Positions 50,256-58,858 of a stretch of 64,000 nucleotides of DNA are shown piece after piece. Every line of letters starts with the position of its first letter. Within the stretch, counting starts at the first letter, position 1. Origin of the DNA: Burkholderiaceae bacterium (GTDB lineage: Bacteria; Pseudomonadota; Gammaproteobacteria; Burkholderiales; Burkholderiaceae_C); NCBI GenBank assembly GCA_017992055.1, contig JAGOPK010000003.1, positions 1 through 64,000 on the forward strand. Direction: 5' to 3'. Under the pieces are notes generated by a model. That model was not told the origin of the DNA and did not search any database. It saw only the letters and a list, made by a program, of their open reading frames with translations. A program made the position numbers and the translations under genes.

Positions 50256-51196
50256 GCGGCGCTCCGCAGGTCGAAGTAGACGTCTTCCAGCGTCGGCTCG
50301 TGCAGCTGCAGGTCGTCGACGCCGGCCTGGGTCAGCAGGCCCAGCACGGCCATCTTGTGCGCGCGTGGCAGCTGCAGCTGCAGGCGGTCGGGGGCCTGGC
50401 GCTGCAGCTGCAGGCCCGGCCCGGCGGCCAGGCCAGCCAGCGCCGCCGGCAGCGCATCGAGCCGCGGCGCCGCGGCGCTGACCACCAGGCGCAGCGGCAG
50501 GGCCGAGCGCTCGCGCAGCTGCTGCACCGTGCCCTGCGCGGCCAGGCGGCCACCGGCCAGCATGGCCAGCGCATCGACGCGGCCCTGCAGCTCGGCCAGC
50601 ACATGCGAGCTGATGACCAGGGTCACGCCGGCATCGCGCAGGCGCTGCAGCTGGTCGAAGAAGTCGCGCGTGCCGGCCGGGTCCAGGCCGGTGGTGGGTT
50701 CGTCCAGCAGCAGCAGTTCGGGCTGGCCCAGCAGCGCCTGCGCAAAACCCAGGCGCTGGCGCATGCCCTTGGAATAGCCGCGCACCGGCTTGCGGCCCAC
50801 GCCGCCCAGGCCCACGCGCTCCAGCAGTGCGGGGCAGCTGGCCAGCGGCGCGCCCTTCATGCGGGCGAAGAACTGCAGCGTCTCCAGGCCGTCGAGGTTG
50901 TCGTAGAGCACCAGGTTCTCGGGCAGGTAGCCGACGCGGCGGCGGGTGTCGCGGCTGGACCGGCCCTGCACCTCGCGCCCGGCGATCCACAGCCGGCCGG
51001 CGCTGGGCGTGATCAGGTTCAGCAGCAGCTTGAACAGCGTGCTCTTGCCGGCACCGTTGTGGCCGATCAGGCCGAACAGCTGGCCGCGCGGCACGGCCAG
51101 GCTGACGCCGTCCAGCGCGGTGTGCTCGCCATAGCGCTTGACGACGCCGTCCAGCCTGAGCGCCCAGTCGGCGCCATCAGTGAAAGCGGTGGCCAA
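50252..51196 (-). CDS. nosF: ABC transporter ATPase NosF
   Basis: A 314-residue ATPase with Walker A GHNGAGKST, the signature YSKGMRQRLGFAQALL and Walker B LLLLDEPTTGLDP. The C-terminal EPTLEDVYFDLRSAA is characteristic. It energises the NosDFY complex. I choose a TTG at 51196 with GGAG eight bases upstream; this overlaps nosD by 20 bases. An ATG at 51177 is out of frame, and the longer frame to 51244 has no ribosome-binding site. Confidence 0.9.
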   Translation of the reverse strand: MATAFTDGADWALRLDGVVKRYGEHTALDGVSLAVPRGQLFGLIGHNGAGKSTLFKLLLNLITPSAGRLWIAGREVQGRSSRDTRRRVGYLPENLVLYDNLDGLETLQFFARMKGAPLASCPALLERVGLGGVGRKPVRGYSKGMRQRLGFAQALLGQPELLLLDEPTTGLDPAGTRDFFDQLQRLRDAGVTLVISSHVLAELQGRVDALAMLAGGRLAAQGTVQQLRERSALPLRLVVSAAAPRLDALPAALAGLAAGPGLQLQRQAPDRLQLQLPRAHKMAVLGLLTQAGVDDLQLHEPTLEDVYFDLRSAA

Positions 51197-52463
51197 TCCA
51201 GTCGCTCCAGTTCTTGTGGGTGGGATGCATGCGCGGCGCGGCATCGACCACGCTGGGTGCGCGCAGCACCGGAAACTGCTGGCCGATCAGGCGCAGCGCC
51301 TGCACCGCCGGGCTGCCCAGCAGCAGGCCCATGGCCGGGTGGCGGTACTGCAGCCGGTCGATCAGGTCGTTGGCCTCGTAGGGCACGTCGCCGCGGCCAT
51401 CGGCATTGCGGTCCCAGCCGCGGTAGTTGGACCAGTGGTTGCCGCCGTCGGTGGCGCCGCTGCGCGCGCCCCAGGCCTCGTCGCGGCTGCCCACGTAGCG
51501 CAGCTGCTCGCGGTTGGCGATGAAGTCGTTGCCCTGCACCACATTGCGCGTGGACAGCGCGGCCAGGTGCACGCCCACGGCGTTGTCGACCACCAGGTTG
51601 CCGCGCAGCGTGGCGTATTCGACGTCGTAGATGAAGAAGCCGCGGGCATTGCCGGCCACCACATTGCCTTCGATCACCGAGTCCTGCAGCGTGCGCAGCA
51701 TGATGCCGTGGTCGGAATTGCCCCAGGTGCGGTTGTTGCGCACGGTGTTCTCGCGCACCTCCATCAGCGCCAGGCCGCCGCGGTTGAGGTAGCTGTCGTT
51801 GTCCTCCCACAGGTTGCGGTAGGAGTTCATGTAGTGCGTGCCGTAGCGGCTGTGGTGCAGGCGGTTGCCGCGGAACACCGCGTCGTGCGACACGTCCACG
51901 TACAGCGCATCGCGCACGAAGCTGATGTGGTTGGCCAGGATCTGCGCGCCGCGGGTGTTGTAGAGCTGGATGCCGTTGCCGCGCTGCGGCGAGTTGAGGT
52001 CGCGCAGGCCGGTGATGACATTGCGCTCGATGCGCACCTGGTCGGCCTTCTCGATCCACAGGCCGAACAGGTTGTAGGTCAGGTCGCAGCGCTGCACCAC
52101 GGCGCGGTGGCTGCCCGGCTGCACATAGATGCCGGCATGCTGGGCCAGCAGGTCGTGGCCGGAGTCGCGCACGATCAGGCCCTCGATGGTGACGTCGGTG
52201 GCGGCGACGCGGATGGTGTCGCCGCGCTGGCCGCCGCTGAGCGTGGGCCGGTCGATGCCACGCAAGGTGAGCGGCCGCTGGATGCGCAGGTTCTCGTCGT
52301 AGAAGCCGCGCTCGATCTCGACCACGTCGCCGGCGGCGGCGCGGTCGATCACCGGCTGGATGGCCTGGCCCGGCCGCACGCGCCAGGTGCCGGCATGGGC
52401 GGCCTGCACGGTGACGGCCGCCACGACGCACAGCAGCAGCTGCAGCAGGGCCCGGGGCCTCAT
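51177..52463 (-). CDS. nosD: Periplasmic copper-maturation protein NosD
   Basis: A 428-residue exported right-handed beta-helix protein. The Sec signal is LLQLLLCVVAAVTVQAAHA. Many short parallel-beta repeats of the type NxITGL, GNGIQLYNT, NHISFVRDALYVDVS follow, then FIYDVEYATLRGN and the end WSNYRGWDRNADGRGDVPYE. NosD binds NosZ and NosL and is worked by NosFY. The ATG at 52463 overlaps the nosR stop (ATGA). Confidence 0.93.
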   Translation of the reverse strand: MRPRALLQLLLCVVAAVTVQAAHAGTWRVRPGQAIQPVIDRAAAGDVVEIERGFYDENLRIQRPLTLRGIDRPTLSGGQRGDTIRVAATDVTIEGLIVRDSGHDLLAQHAGIYVQPGSHRAVVQRCDLTYNLFGLWIEKADQVRIERNVITGLRDLNSPQRGNGIQLYNTRGAQILANHISFVRDALYVDVSHDAVFRGNRLHHSRYGTHYMNSYRNLWEDNDSYLNRGGLALMEVRENTVRNNRTWGNSDHGIMLRTLQDSVIEGNVVAGNARGFFIYDVEYATLRGNLVVDNAVGVHLAALSTRNVVQGNDFIANREQLRYVGSRDEAWGARSGATDGGNHWSNYRGWDRNADGRGDVPYEANDLIDRLQYRHPAMGLLLGSPAVQALRLIGQQFPVLRAPSVVDAAPRMHPTHKNWSDWIGHRFH

Positions 52464-55090
52464 GTCGCCAGCCCTCCCATGGCCTTCAGCGCCAGGAACA
52501 GCACCGCGCCGATCAGCAGGTTCTTGAAGCCCACGTAGCTGAGCATGTCCATCCAGTTGGCGGCGCGGTAGCGGGCCTGCCACCAGGGGCCGTCCTTGAC
52601 GTAGCGGCGGCCCGACATGCGGATCAGCACCTCGTAGACGCTCCAGCCGAACCACCAGGCGATGATGGCCACGGCCGACAGCCGGCCTTGCGCGGCCAGG
52701 CCCCAGGCCAGCGTGGCCGCCACCGCCAGCGACAGGCCGGCCACCTGCAGCGCGCGGCGGCTGCGCCAGCCGTCCACGCTCCAGGGCCAGAGGTGGTCGC
52801 GTAGCTCCAGCAGCAGTCGCTGCCACGGGCTGCGCGGCAGCTCGCCATAGGGCTGCACGCGGTCGGTGGGCATGCGTGGATCGGGGCCTTGCGCGGCGCG
52901 CGGGCCGACCGCCGGCACGGCGTCGATGGGGATGTAGTAGCCATCGCGGCCGATCGGCGTGATCAGCAGGCCGTCGCGCTCGCGGCGCTTGCGCTCACGC
53001 GCCAGCGGCGGGCAGCCCTTGGCATCGGTGTACAGCACCATGCAGTCCAGGCAGTGCAGGCATTCGCGGTGGTCGATGCGGCCGGCGGCGTCGATGGCCT
53101 GGGCACCGCAGCCCACGGCGCAGGCCTTGCAGCTGTTGCAGTCCTGCTTGCGCTTCAGGCCGAACCAGCGGAAGGTGCTGGGCATGGCCAGCGAGGCGCC
53201 CAGCGGGCACAGGTACTTGCAATACGGCCGCTCGATGAAGATCGACAGCCCCAGCAGCACCGCCACGAACAGGCCATAGGGCCAGGGCCGGTGCGTGATG
53301 CCGACCAGGAAGGTGGTCTTGAACGGCTCCACCTCGGCCAGCACCTCGGCCAGGCCCATGTCCAGCAGCGACACCGCCAGCAGGCCGAAGAAGATGGCGT
53401 ACTTCAGCCACTTCAGCCGGTCGTGCCAGCGCTGCGGCACCGGCTTCTGCCAGCGCTTCAGGCCCAGCTTGCCCGACAGCTTGAAGATGGCCTCGGACAG
53501 CGATCCAAATGGGCACAGCCAGCCGCAGAACAGGCCGCGGCCGAACAGGAACACGGTGACGATGATGAAGATCCAGAACACGAACACATAGGGATCGGTC
53601 AGGAACAGCGACCAGGTCCACTGGAACAGCAGGCTGTGGAACCAGGTCAGCACCTGGGTCACCGAGGGCTGGGCCATCACGCCGAAGCCGACGAAGCCGA
53701 TGGACAGCGCCCAGGCGCTGTACTTGAAGGCATTCACCGGCCACTTGTTCTTGTGCGTGGACAGCCGCGTCAGCCGCTCGCGCATTGCATACACCACGCC
53801 CACCGCCACCAGCAGGACCACGAAGGCGGCGATGCCCAGGGCCTGGGTCTTCCAGATGCGCACCCAGGGCGCGTCGGGCTCCTTGACCTCGGGCCGGCCA
53901 CCGTCCAGCAGCGCGGCCGGCAGCCAGTATTTGCTTTCAAACACCGCAAAGCTGCGCTGGCCGGTGGCGCGGTCGACGCGATTGCCCAGGAAGGCCAGCT
54001 TCCAGGGCCAGGCGGCCGAGAAGCTGGCCGAGCGGATGACGAAGATGGCCGACTCGCTGAAGGCCGGCGCTCCGTCGGCCTCCAGGCCGTAGAGGTTGAG
54101 GTAGTCCAGGTCGCGGAAGGTGAACGAGTCCGCCCCCTGCTTGACCTGCACCCGGTCGTAGATGCCGCCGCGCACGAAGCCCGAGCCCTTGAACGACTCC
54201 TCGCCGGCGGTGCGCACGATGAAGAAGGCGCTCTCGCCGGGCTTCAGGCGCTGGCGCAGGTTGTCGTGGCCACGCTCGCCGAGCAGGCTGCGGCCCAGGT
54301 CGGGATGGTTCAGGTCGCCGAACCACAGCTCGATGAAGGGCGTGTCGGCCCGGGGCAGGCCCACCTGCTCGGGCCGCACGCGCAGCGGCTGCACCGCGCC
54401 CATTTCCACCAGTTGCTGCCAGCTGTAGCGCTTGCCGCCGGCCAGCCAGCGCGCAGCGTCGCGCCGCGTCGGCTCGATGATGCCGACCTGGCGCGCCACC
54501 GCGCTGCCGGACAGCTGCATCACCTGGTTCTGCGCCACCACGGTGACGGTGGCGCCGGAGATGGCATCCAGGCCCAGCACGTTCTCGTCGGGCCGCGAGG
54601 GGCCGACCTCGATCTGGTCCTTGACCGACTTGCCCAGGTACTGGTCGTTGAAGCGGACCAGGGCCGATTCGGGAATGCCCAGCAGCAGGATGGGCTCGGA
54701 ATGCTTGAGCACCTTGATGCCGACATAGCGGCCCTGGCGGTCCATGCCGATCAGCGTGACCACCGGCTTGCCCGAATAGGCGGGCGTGTCGGTGATGTCG
54801 GTGGACAGCATCACATAGCCCAGCAGCGTGGGCTTGCCGGAGGCGTCGGCCGGGCCCAGCGCCTCCACATAGGGCGGCTGGCCCTTGCGCAGCGAGAAGC
54901 CGCTGGCGCCGGGAAACACGTCCTTGCACGGCACCAGGGCGCACAGGTTGGGCGCGCTGTCCAGATCCGCCGGCAGCTGGGCCTCGTAGGCCTGGTGGCC
55001 TGACGCCGCCTGCACCTGCAGGGCGAACAGAAAAGAAAAAGCGGCCAGGACCCGGAGGCAGGCCGCAAAAAGTCGATCAACTACCGGCAT
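52460..55090 (-). CDS. nosR: NosR, membrane flavoprotein/Fe-S protein for N2O reduction
   Basis: An 876-residue polytopic protein, longer than the roughly 720 residues of the pseudomonad form. A signal segment (about 8-29) leads to a periplasmic FMN-binding domain with the flavinylation motif DAISGAT (Thr181). Five or so membrane helices then carry two CxxxCP motifs (C522-C526, C624-C628), and two cytoplasmic 4Fe-4S sites follow (C651/654/657/661 and C677/680/683/693). The last 110 residues add further hydrophobic segments. NosR passes quinol electrons to NosZ and influences nos expression. Flavin attachment needs ApbE, encoded at 57703. It follows nosZ by 83 bases. Confidence 0.94.
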   Translation of the reverse strand: MPVVDRLFAACLRVLAAFSFLFALQVQAASGHQAYEAQLPADLDSAPNLCALVPCKDVFPGASGFSLRKGQPPYVEALGPADASGKPTLLGYVMLSTDITDTPAYSGKPVVTLIGMDRQGRYVGIKVLKHSEPILLLGIPESALVRFNDQYLGKSVKDQIEVGPSRPDENVLGLDAISGATVTVVAQNQVMQLSGSAVARQVGIIEPTRRDAARWLAGGKRYSWQQLVEMGAVQPLRVRPEQVGLPRADTPFIELWFGDLNHPDLGRSLLGERGHDNLRQRLKPGESAFFIVRTAGEESFKGSGFVRGGIYDRVQVKQGADSFTFRDLDYLNLYGLEADGAPAFSESAIFVIRSASFSAAWPWKLAFLGNRVDRATGQRSFAVFESKYWLPAALLDGGRPEVKEPDAPWVRIWKTQALGIAAFVVLLVAVGVVYAMRERLTRLSTHKNKWPVNAFKYSAWALSIGFVGFGVMAQPSVTQVLTWFHSLLFQWTWSLFLTDPYVFVFWIFIIVTVFLFGRGLFCGWLCPFGSLSEAIFKLSGKLGLKRWQKPVPQRWHDRLKWLKYAIFFGLLAVSLLDMGLAEVLAEVEPFKTTFLVGITHRPWPYGLFVAVLLGLSIFIERPYCKYLCPLGASLAMPSTFRWFGLKRKQDCNSCKACAVGCGAQAIDAAGRIDHRECLHCLDCMVLYTDAKGCPPLARERKRRERDGLLITPIGRDGYYIPIDAVPAVGPRAAQGPDPRMPTDRVQPYGELPRSPWQRLLLELRDHLWPWSVDGWRSRRALQVAGLSLAVAATLAWGLAAQGRLSAVAIIAWWFGWSVYEVLIRMSGRRYVKDGPWWQARYRAANWMDMLSYVGFKNLLIGAVLFLALKAMGGLAT

Positions 55091-55173
55091 TGCTGTTCTC
55101 GCTGACAGCCGGCCGCGCCACCCGGCTCGAGTGGCTGGCGCGGCGGCATCGGGCGTGCCTCAGGCGGAGGGCT

Positions 55174-57105
55174 TCAGGCCTCCACGATCATGCGTGTGCG
55201 CATTTCCAGGTGCAGCGCATGGCAGAAGTGCGTGCAGTAGCACCAGTACACGCCGGGGTCGCCGGCGATGAAGGTCACCGACGCCGTCTCCTGCGGATTG
55301 ACGATGAAGTTGACGTTGTGGTTGGGGATGGCGAAGCCGTGGGTCAGGTCCTCGACCTTGTCCAGGTTGGTCAGCACCAGCGTGACCTCGTCGCCCTTCT
55401 TGACCTTGAACTCGCGCAGCGAGAAGGCCGGCGCCTGCGAGGTCATCTTCACCAGCACCTTCTTGCCGTTGCGGGTGACGCCCGACTCCTTGGGGTCCTT
55501 GACGGCATTCGGGAAGTCGTCCAGCGCATACACCTGCTTGGGCTTGACCAGGTCGCGCTTGAAGATGATGAAGTCGTGCGGCTCGCCACGCACCGGGTGG
55601 TCGGCCAGCAGCACCATCTTGTCGCCCGACATGTCGATGATCTGCTCGTTCTCGGGGTGCAGCGGGCCCACCGGCAGGAAGCGGTCCTTGGAGAACTTGC
55701 AGCCCACCGCCAGGTACTTGCCGTCGGCGGCGATGGTCTCGGACTGCGAGCCGTTGATGTGGCCGGGCTGGAAGTGCACGTCCAGGCGGTCGACCACGTA
55801 CTTGGCGGTCTTGTCGCCCTTGTGGAAGGCGATCGCCTTGTCGAGGTTCCACTTCACCACCTGGCTGTCCAGGAACAGCGTGGTGTAGGCATTGCCGCGG
55901 CCGTCGAAGGCGGTGTGCAGCGGGCCCAGGCCGATCTCGACCTCGGCCACGATGGCGGCATCGGTCTTCTCCAGCTTGCCGTCGAACCACTCCAGCACCT
56001 TGGCCAGCTCGATCACCGTGGCCGTGGGCGACAGCTTGCCGGCGCAGATGAAGTACTTCTGGTCCGGGCTGGCATTCACGCCGTGCGGGTTCTTGGGGAT
56101 GGAGACGTAGGCGGTGAGCGCGGTCTTGGCGTCCTTGTTGGCCTCGCGCGTGCCGTCCACCACCGGCACCTTGGAGCTGCCGATGGTCTTGAACTTGCCG
56201 GCCTTGACCGCTTCCTCGATGCGCGCCACGTTGAAGAACAGGCAGGCGTCGCGTTCGGCGGACATCATGTCCTCGTACTTGGCGCCCATCTCCACGTTGT
56301 ACTGGTTGGTGGCGGCCAGCTTGCCGTCGTAGGAGGTGGCCACCAGGTCGCAGTTGCCGTCGATCAGCACCTGCCAGCGCACTTCCATGGTCTCGGCGTC
56401 CACGCAGCTGAACAGCGAGCGGTACTTGCTGGCGTCCTCGATGCCGGCATTGGGCAGCGGCGTGGCGAACTCACCGCCGCAGAACACGCGCGTGGTGTAG
56501 TTGATCTTCGCATCCACCGGGTCGCGCTTGTCCGGGAAGATGCCGTGGAAGCCCTGCACATTGGGCAGCTGGGTGATCTTGTCGCAGACGAAGTAGTCGA
56601 GCCGGATGCGCGCGATGCGGCTGTTGATCTTGTCGTTGATCCAGGCGTAGCGGCCGTCGTAGTTGCCGTCCTTGTACGAGGCATGCGTGTGGTGGGTGTC
56701 GCCCACCGTGTAGCGCAGCGAGCCATCGGCCTTCTGGCCCATGATCTTCTTGCTCTCGTTGGTGTGGCCCCAGCCCACCAGCGCATCGGGCACGAAGCAG
56801 GGGATGCGCAGGATCTCGCGGCCCGAGGGCAGGCCGAGCACGCGCATGTCGCCGGTATGGCCGCCGCTCCACAGGCCGTAGTAGGTGTCCAGCTCGCCCG
56901 GCTTCAGGTGCGTGGCCGAGGCCGCGCCGCCATGGGCGGCCGGGGCCGGCGACTGCGATGCGGCGGCGGCGGCCGGCGCGGCTTCGGGCTTCTGGTTGCA
57001 GGCGGCCAGGCCCAGGCCCAGGCTGGTCAGCGCCGCGGTGTTGATGAAGCGCCTGCGCGGCAGGGATTCGGCGGCCGTCTCGGCTGGGTTCTTCTGGTCG
57101 GTCAT
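55174..57105 (-). CDS. nosZ: Nitrous oxide reductase NosZ (clade I, Tat signal, lipobox-like)
   Basis: A 643-residue periplasmic enzyme reducing N2O to N2. The twin-arginine signal LPRRRFINTAAL is at 15-26. It is followed by a lipobox LAAC (Cys36) and an Ala/Pro-rich linker (about 40-60), as in lipoproteins. The beta-propeller CuZ ligands begin with GDTHHTH (135-141). The cupredoxin CuA site is complete: His589, Cys624, Cys628, His632 and Met635 (CYCTHFCHALHLEM, 622-635), with an extra Cys622. The ATG at 57105 has GAGG eight bases upstream. It is the first gene of the cluster, unlike the nosRZ order of pseudomonads, and lies behind an FNR-type palindrome. Confidence 0.96.
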   Translation of the reverse strand: MTDQKNPAETAAESLPRRRFINTAALTSLGLGLAACNQKPEAAPAAAAASQSPAPAAHGGAASATHLKPGELDTYYGLWSGGHTGDMRVLGLPSGREILRIPCFVPDALVGWGHTNESKKIMGQKADGSLRYTVGDTHHTHASYKDGNYDGRYAWINDKINSRIARIRLDYFVCDKITQLPNVQGFHGIFPDKRDPVDAKINYTTRVFCGGEFATPLPNAGIEDASKYRSLFSCVDAETMEVRWQVLIDGNCDLVATSYDGKLAATNQYNVEMGAKYEDMMSAERDACLFFNVARIEEAVKAGKFKTIGSSKVPVVDGTREANKDAKTALTAYVSIPKNPHGVNASPDQKYFICAGKLSPTATVIELAKVLEWFDGKLEKTDAAIVAEVEIGLGPLHTAFDGRGNAYTTLFLDSQVVKWNLDKAIAFHKGDKTAKYVVDRLDVHFQPGHINGSQSETIAADGKYLAVGCKFSKDRFLPVGPLHPENEQIIDMSGDKMVLLADHPVRGEPHDFIIFKRDLVKPKQVYALDDFPNAVKDPKESGVTRNGKKVLVKMTSQAPAFSLREFKVKKGDEVTLVLTNLDKVEDLTHGFAIPNHNVNFIVNPQETASVTFIAGDPGVYWCYCTHFCHALHLEMRTRMIVEA

Positions 57106-57158
57106 GGCAGGTCCCTCGCTGTGGATGGGTGTTGGCGTGGAGAAAGACAGTGCGGCAG

Positions 57159-57164
57159 AGCCTA
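57159..57164 (-). promoter_or_regulatory. Predicted -10 element of the nosZ promoter
   Basis: TAGGCT on the minus strand keeps the key T, A and final T of TATAAT. If the FNR-type palindrome is centred at -41.5, transcription would start at 57152 and the -10 hexamer should occupy 57164-57159, exactly where this element is. The transcript would have a leader of about 46 bases. Confidence 0.6.
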
Positions 57165-57184
57165 CCGACGGCCTCGTTGCGCGG

Positions 57185-57202
57185 CCTTGAACCAGTTCAA
57201 GG
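57185..57202. promoter_or_regulatory. FNR/DNR-type binding site between nosZ and the cytochrome c gene
   Basis: CCTTGAACCAGTTCAAGG is an 18-base palindrome with perfect 8-base arms around CA. The core TTGAA-N4-TTCAA differs by one base per half from the FNR consensus TTGAT-N4-ATCAA and is close to sites used by NO-responsive Crp/FNR proteins. Its centre is 88 bases from the nosZ ATG and 64 bases from the cytochrome c ATG. For the plus direction a -41.5 placement would put a weaker -10 (CACACT) at 57223-57228. Anaerobic or NO-dependent activation of both directions is inferred. Confidence 0.78.
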
Positions 57203-57257
57203 TTGCGGCGAGAAGCCCGGGCCACACTGCCGACGCTGCGTTCACCGAGGTTTCTTC

Positions 57258-57689
57258 ATGTCCGTTCGATTGCTGCATCTGGCCACGCTGGCCGCTGCCA
57301 CCCTGGTTCTCGCCGCCTGCGGCAAGCAGGAGGCGCCGGCGGCTGGCGCCACCCCCCCGTCCACCGCCGCGCCTGTCGTGGCGGCCGCGCCGGCGGCCCC
57401 CGCCGCGTCGGCCGCGCCCGCCGGCGCACAGACCGCCGACCTCGATCTCGGCAAGTCGGTCTATGGCAAGACCTGCGCGATGTGCCATGCCGCCGGTGTC
57501 GGCGGCGCACCCAAGCCCGGCGACAAGGCCGACTGGGACGCCCGCGTGGCCCAGGGCCAGGAGCTGCTGCACAAGCATGCCATCGAGGGCTTCACCGGCC
57601 AGAAGGGCATGATGCCGGCCAAGGGCGGCAATGCCGCGCTGGCCGATGCCGAGGTCAAGGCCGCGGTGGCCTACATGACCTCGCGCTGA
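57258..57689 (+). CDS. Lipoprotein cytochrome c (c5/c555-like)
   Basis: A 143-residue monohaem cytochrome. A lipoprotein signal with lipobox LAAC (Cys21) is followed by a 40-residue Ala/Pro linker, then the haem motif C73-A-M-C76-H77 and the distal Met in QKGMMPAKGG (118 or 119). ALADAEVKAAVAYM is the usual last helix. It should sit on the periplasmic face of the inner membrane (or outer membrane) and carry electrons. Sharing the FNR-type site with nosZ and preceding apbE, it is a good candidate donor to NosZ. The ATG at 57258 follows a weak GAGG. Confidence 0.9.
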   Translation: MSVRLLHLATLAAATLVLAACGKQEAPAAGATPPSTAAPVVAAAPAAPAASAAPAGAQTADLDLGKSVYGKTCAMCHAAGVGGAPKPGDKADWDARVAQGQELLHKHAIEGFTGQKGMMPAKGGNAALADAEVKAAVAYMTSR

Positions 57690-57702
57690 GCGGCCGGCCG
57701 TG

Positions 57703-58716
57703 ATGCACCGCCGCCACTTCTCGCTGGGGCTGCTGGTCACGCTGGGCCTGCAGGTGCCGGCCCGGGCCGCCGATGCACGGGTGCAGCATGAGCTGCAAGC
57801 GGCACTCGGCACGCGCGTGGGCATCACGGTCGTGCATGCCTCGCCGGCCTTGCGCCGCCAGGCGCTGGACGAGGCCTGGCAGCTGCTGCGCGAGCGCGAG
57901 GCGCAGATGAGCCGCTACCGCCAGGGCAATGCGCTGCAGGCGCTGGCCGAGCATGCCGGGCAGCCGGGCTGGCAGCCGGTGCCGGCGCCGCTGCTGCAGG
58001 TGCTGCAGGCCGCCCAGGCCGTCTCGGCCTTCACCGATGGCGCCTTCGATGCCACCGTGGGCGCCTACCGCGACTGGCAGTTTGGCGACGCGGCGTCCGC
58101 GCCGCAGGTGGTCAGCGAGGCGCGGCTGCGTCAGCAGCGCCCGGCCGTGGGCTGGCGCGCGCTGCAGCTGGACGCGCCCAACGGCCGCGCCCGGCTGGCG
58201 CGTCCGGGCATGGCGCTGGACCTGGGCGGCATCGCCAAGCTGGCCATCCTGGACGAGGCCTTGCAGCGCATGGCCGCGCTGGGCATCGCCCAGGCCATGA
58301 TCGATGGCGGCGGCGATGTGCTGTGCCGCGGCGGCCTGCTCGACCGTGCCTGGCGCGTGGGCGTGCGCGATCCGCTGGCGCCGCAGCGCCTGCTCGGCGT
58401 GGTGGGCCTGCACGATGGCATCGTGGCCTCGTCGGGCGACTACGAGCGCGGCTTCGACGATGCCGCCGGCCGCCGCTGGCACCATGTGCTGGAGCCGGCC
58501 AGCGGCTGGCCCACGCGCGGCGTGCACGGCGTGGCCCTGCTGGCCGGGCATGCGGCCGAGGTCAATGGCCTGGGCACGGCCATCATGGTCGGCGGCCCCG
58601 GTGCGGCCCGGCGCTGGTTGGCCCAGCGCCCGGGCGTGCAGGCCCTGCTGGCCACGCCCCAGGGCCATGCGATGACGCCGGGCTTTGCCGCGCGGCTGCA
58701 GGCCGCGGCGGGCTGA
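57703..58716 (+). CDS. apbE: FAD:protein FMN transferase ApbE/NosX
   Basis: A 337-residue exported flavin transferase that attaches FMN to Thr of its target, here presumably Thr181 of NosR. A signal peptide (HFSLGLLVTLGLQVPARA) precedes the ApbE domain: DGAFDATVGAYRDW, DLGGIAKLAILDEAL, DGGGDVLCRG, WRVGVRDPL and ASSGDYERGFDDAAGRRWHH. The last metal-site motif, usually A-D-A-L-x-T-A, reads V-N-G-L-G-T-A: the Asp is replaced by Asn while the Thr is kept. The ATG at 57703 is used (a GTG lies directly before it). It follows the cytochrome gene by 13 bases, forming a two-gene operon ended by a strong hairpin. Confidence 0.9.
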   Translation: MHRRHFSLGLLVTLGLQVPARAADARVQHELQAALGTRVGITVVHASPALRRQALDEAWQLLREREAQMSRYRQGNALQALAEHAGQPGWQPVPAPLLQVLQAAQAVSAFTDGAFDATVGAYRDWQFGDAASAPQVVSEARLRQQRPAVGWRALQLDAPNGRARLARPGMALDLGGIAKLAILDEALQRMAALGIAQAMIDGGGDVLCRGGLLDRAWRVGVRDPLAPQRLLGVVGLHDGIVASSGDYERGFDDAAGRRWHHVLEPASGWPTRGVHGVALLAGHAAEVNGLGTAIMVGGPGAARRWLAQRPGVQALLATPQGHAMTPGFAARLQAAAG

Positions 58717-58723
58717 ACCGGGC

Positions 58724-58749
58724 CCGGCCCTGCGGCCCCGCAGGGCCGG
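58724..58749 (+). terminator. Strong GC hairpin after apbE
   Basis: CCGGCCCTGCGG and its exact complement CCGCAGGGCCGG are separated by two bases, eight bases after the apbE stop. There is no T-run afterwards, so it is not a textbook intrinsic terminator. In this very GC-rich genome such stems often mark operon ends. It probably insulates the flavoprotein gene downstream. Confidence 0.6.
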
Positions 58750-58792
58750 CAGCGATCCAGCGGATGTATAGCCGCTGCAGCAATTCTGTAGT

Positions 58793-58820
58793 TTGCAGCG
58801 CGGCCGGCGCTTCCTAGGAT
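58793..58820 (+). promoter_or_regulatory. Candidate sigma-70-type promoter for the flavoprotein/Bug genes
   Basis: TTGCAG (58793-58798) and TAGGAT (58815-58820) are spaced by 16 bases, in a locally AT-richer stretch after the hairpin and about 40 bases before the ATG at 58859. Matches to TTGACA and TATAAT are partial (three and four of six). Confidence 0.4.
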
Positions 58821-58858
58821 GCGATCCATTCCAGATCCGCTTCCGCCAGGACACGCCC

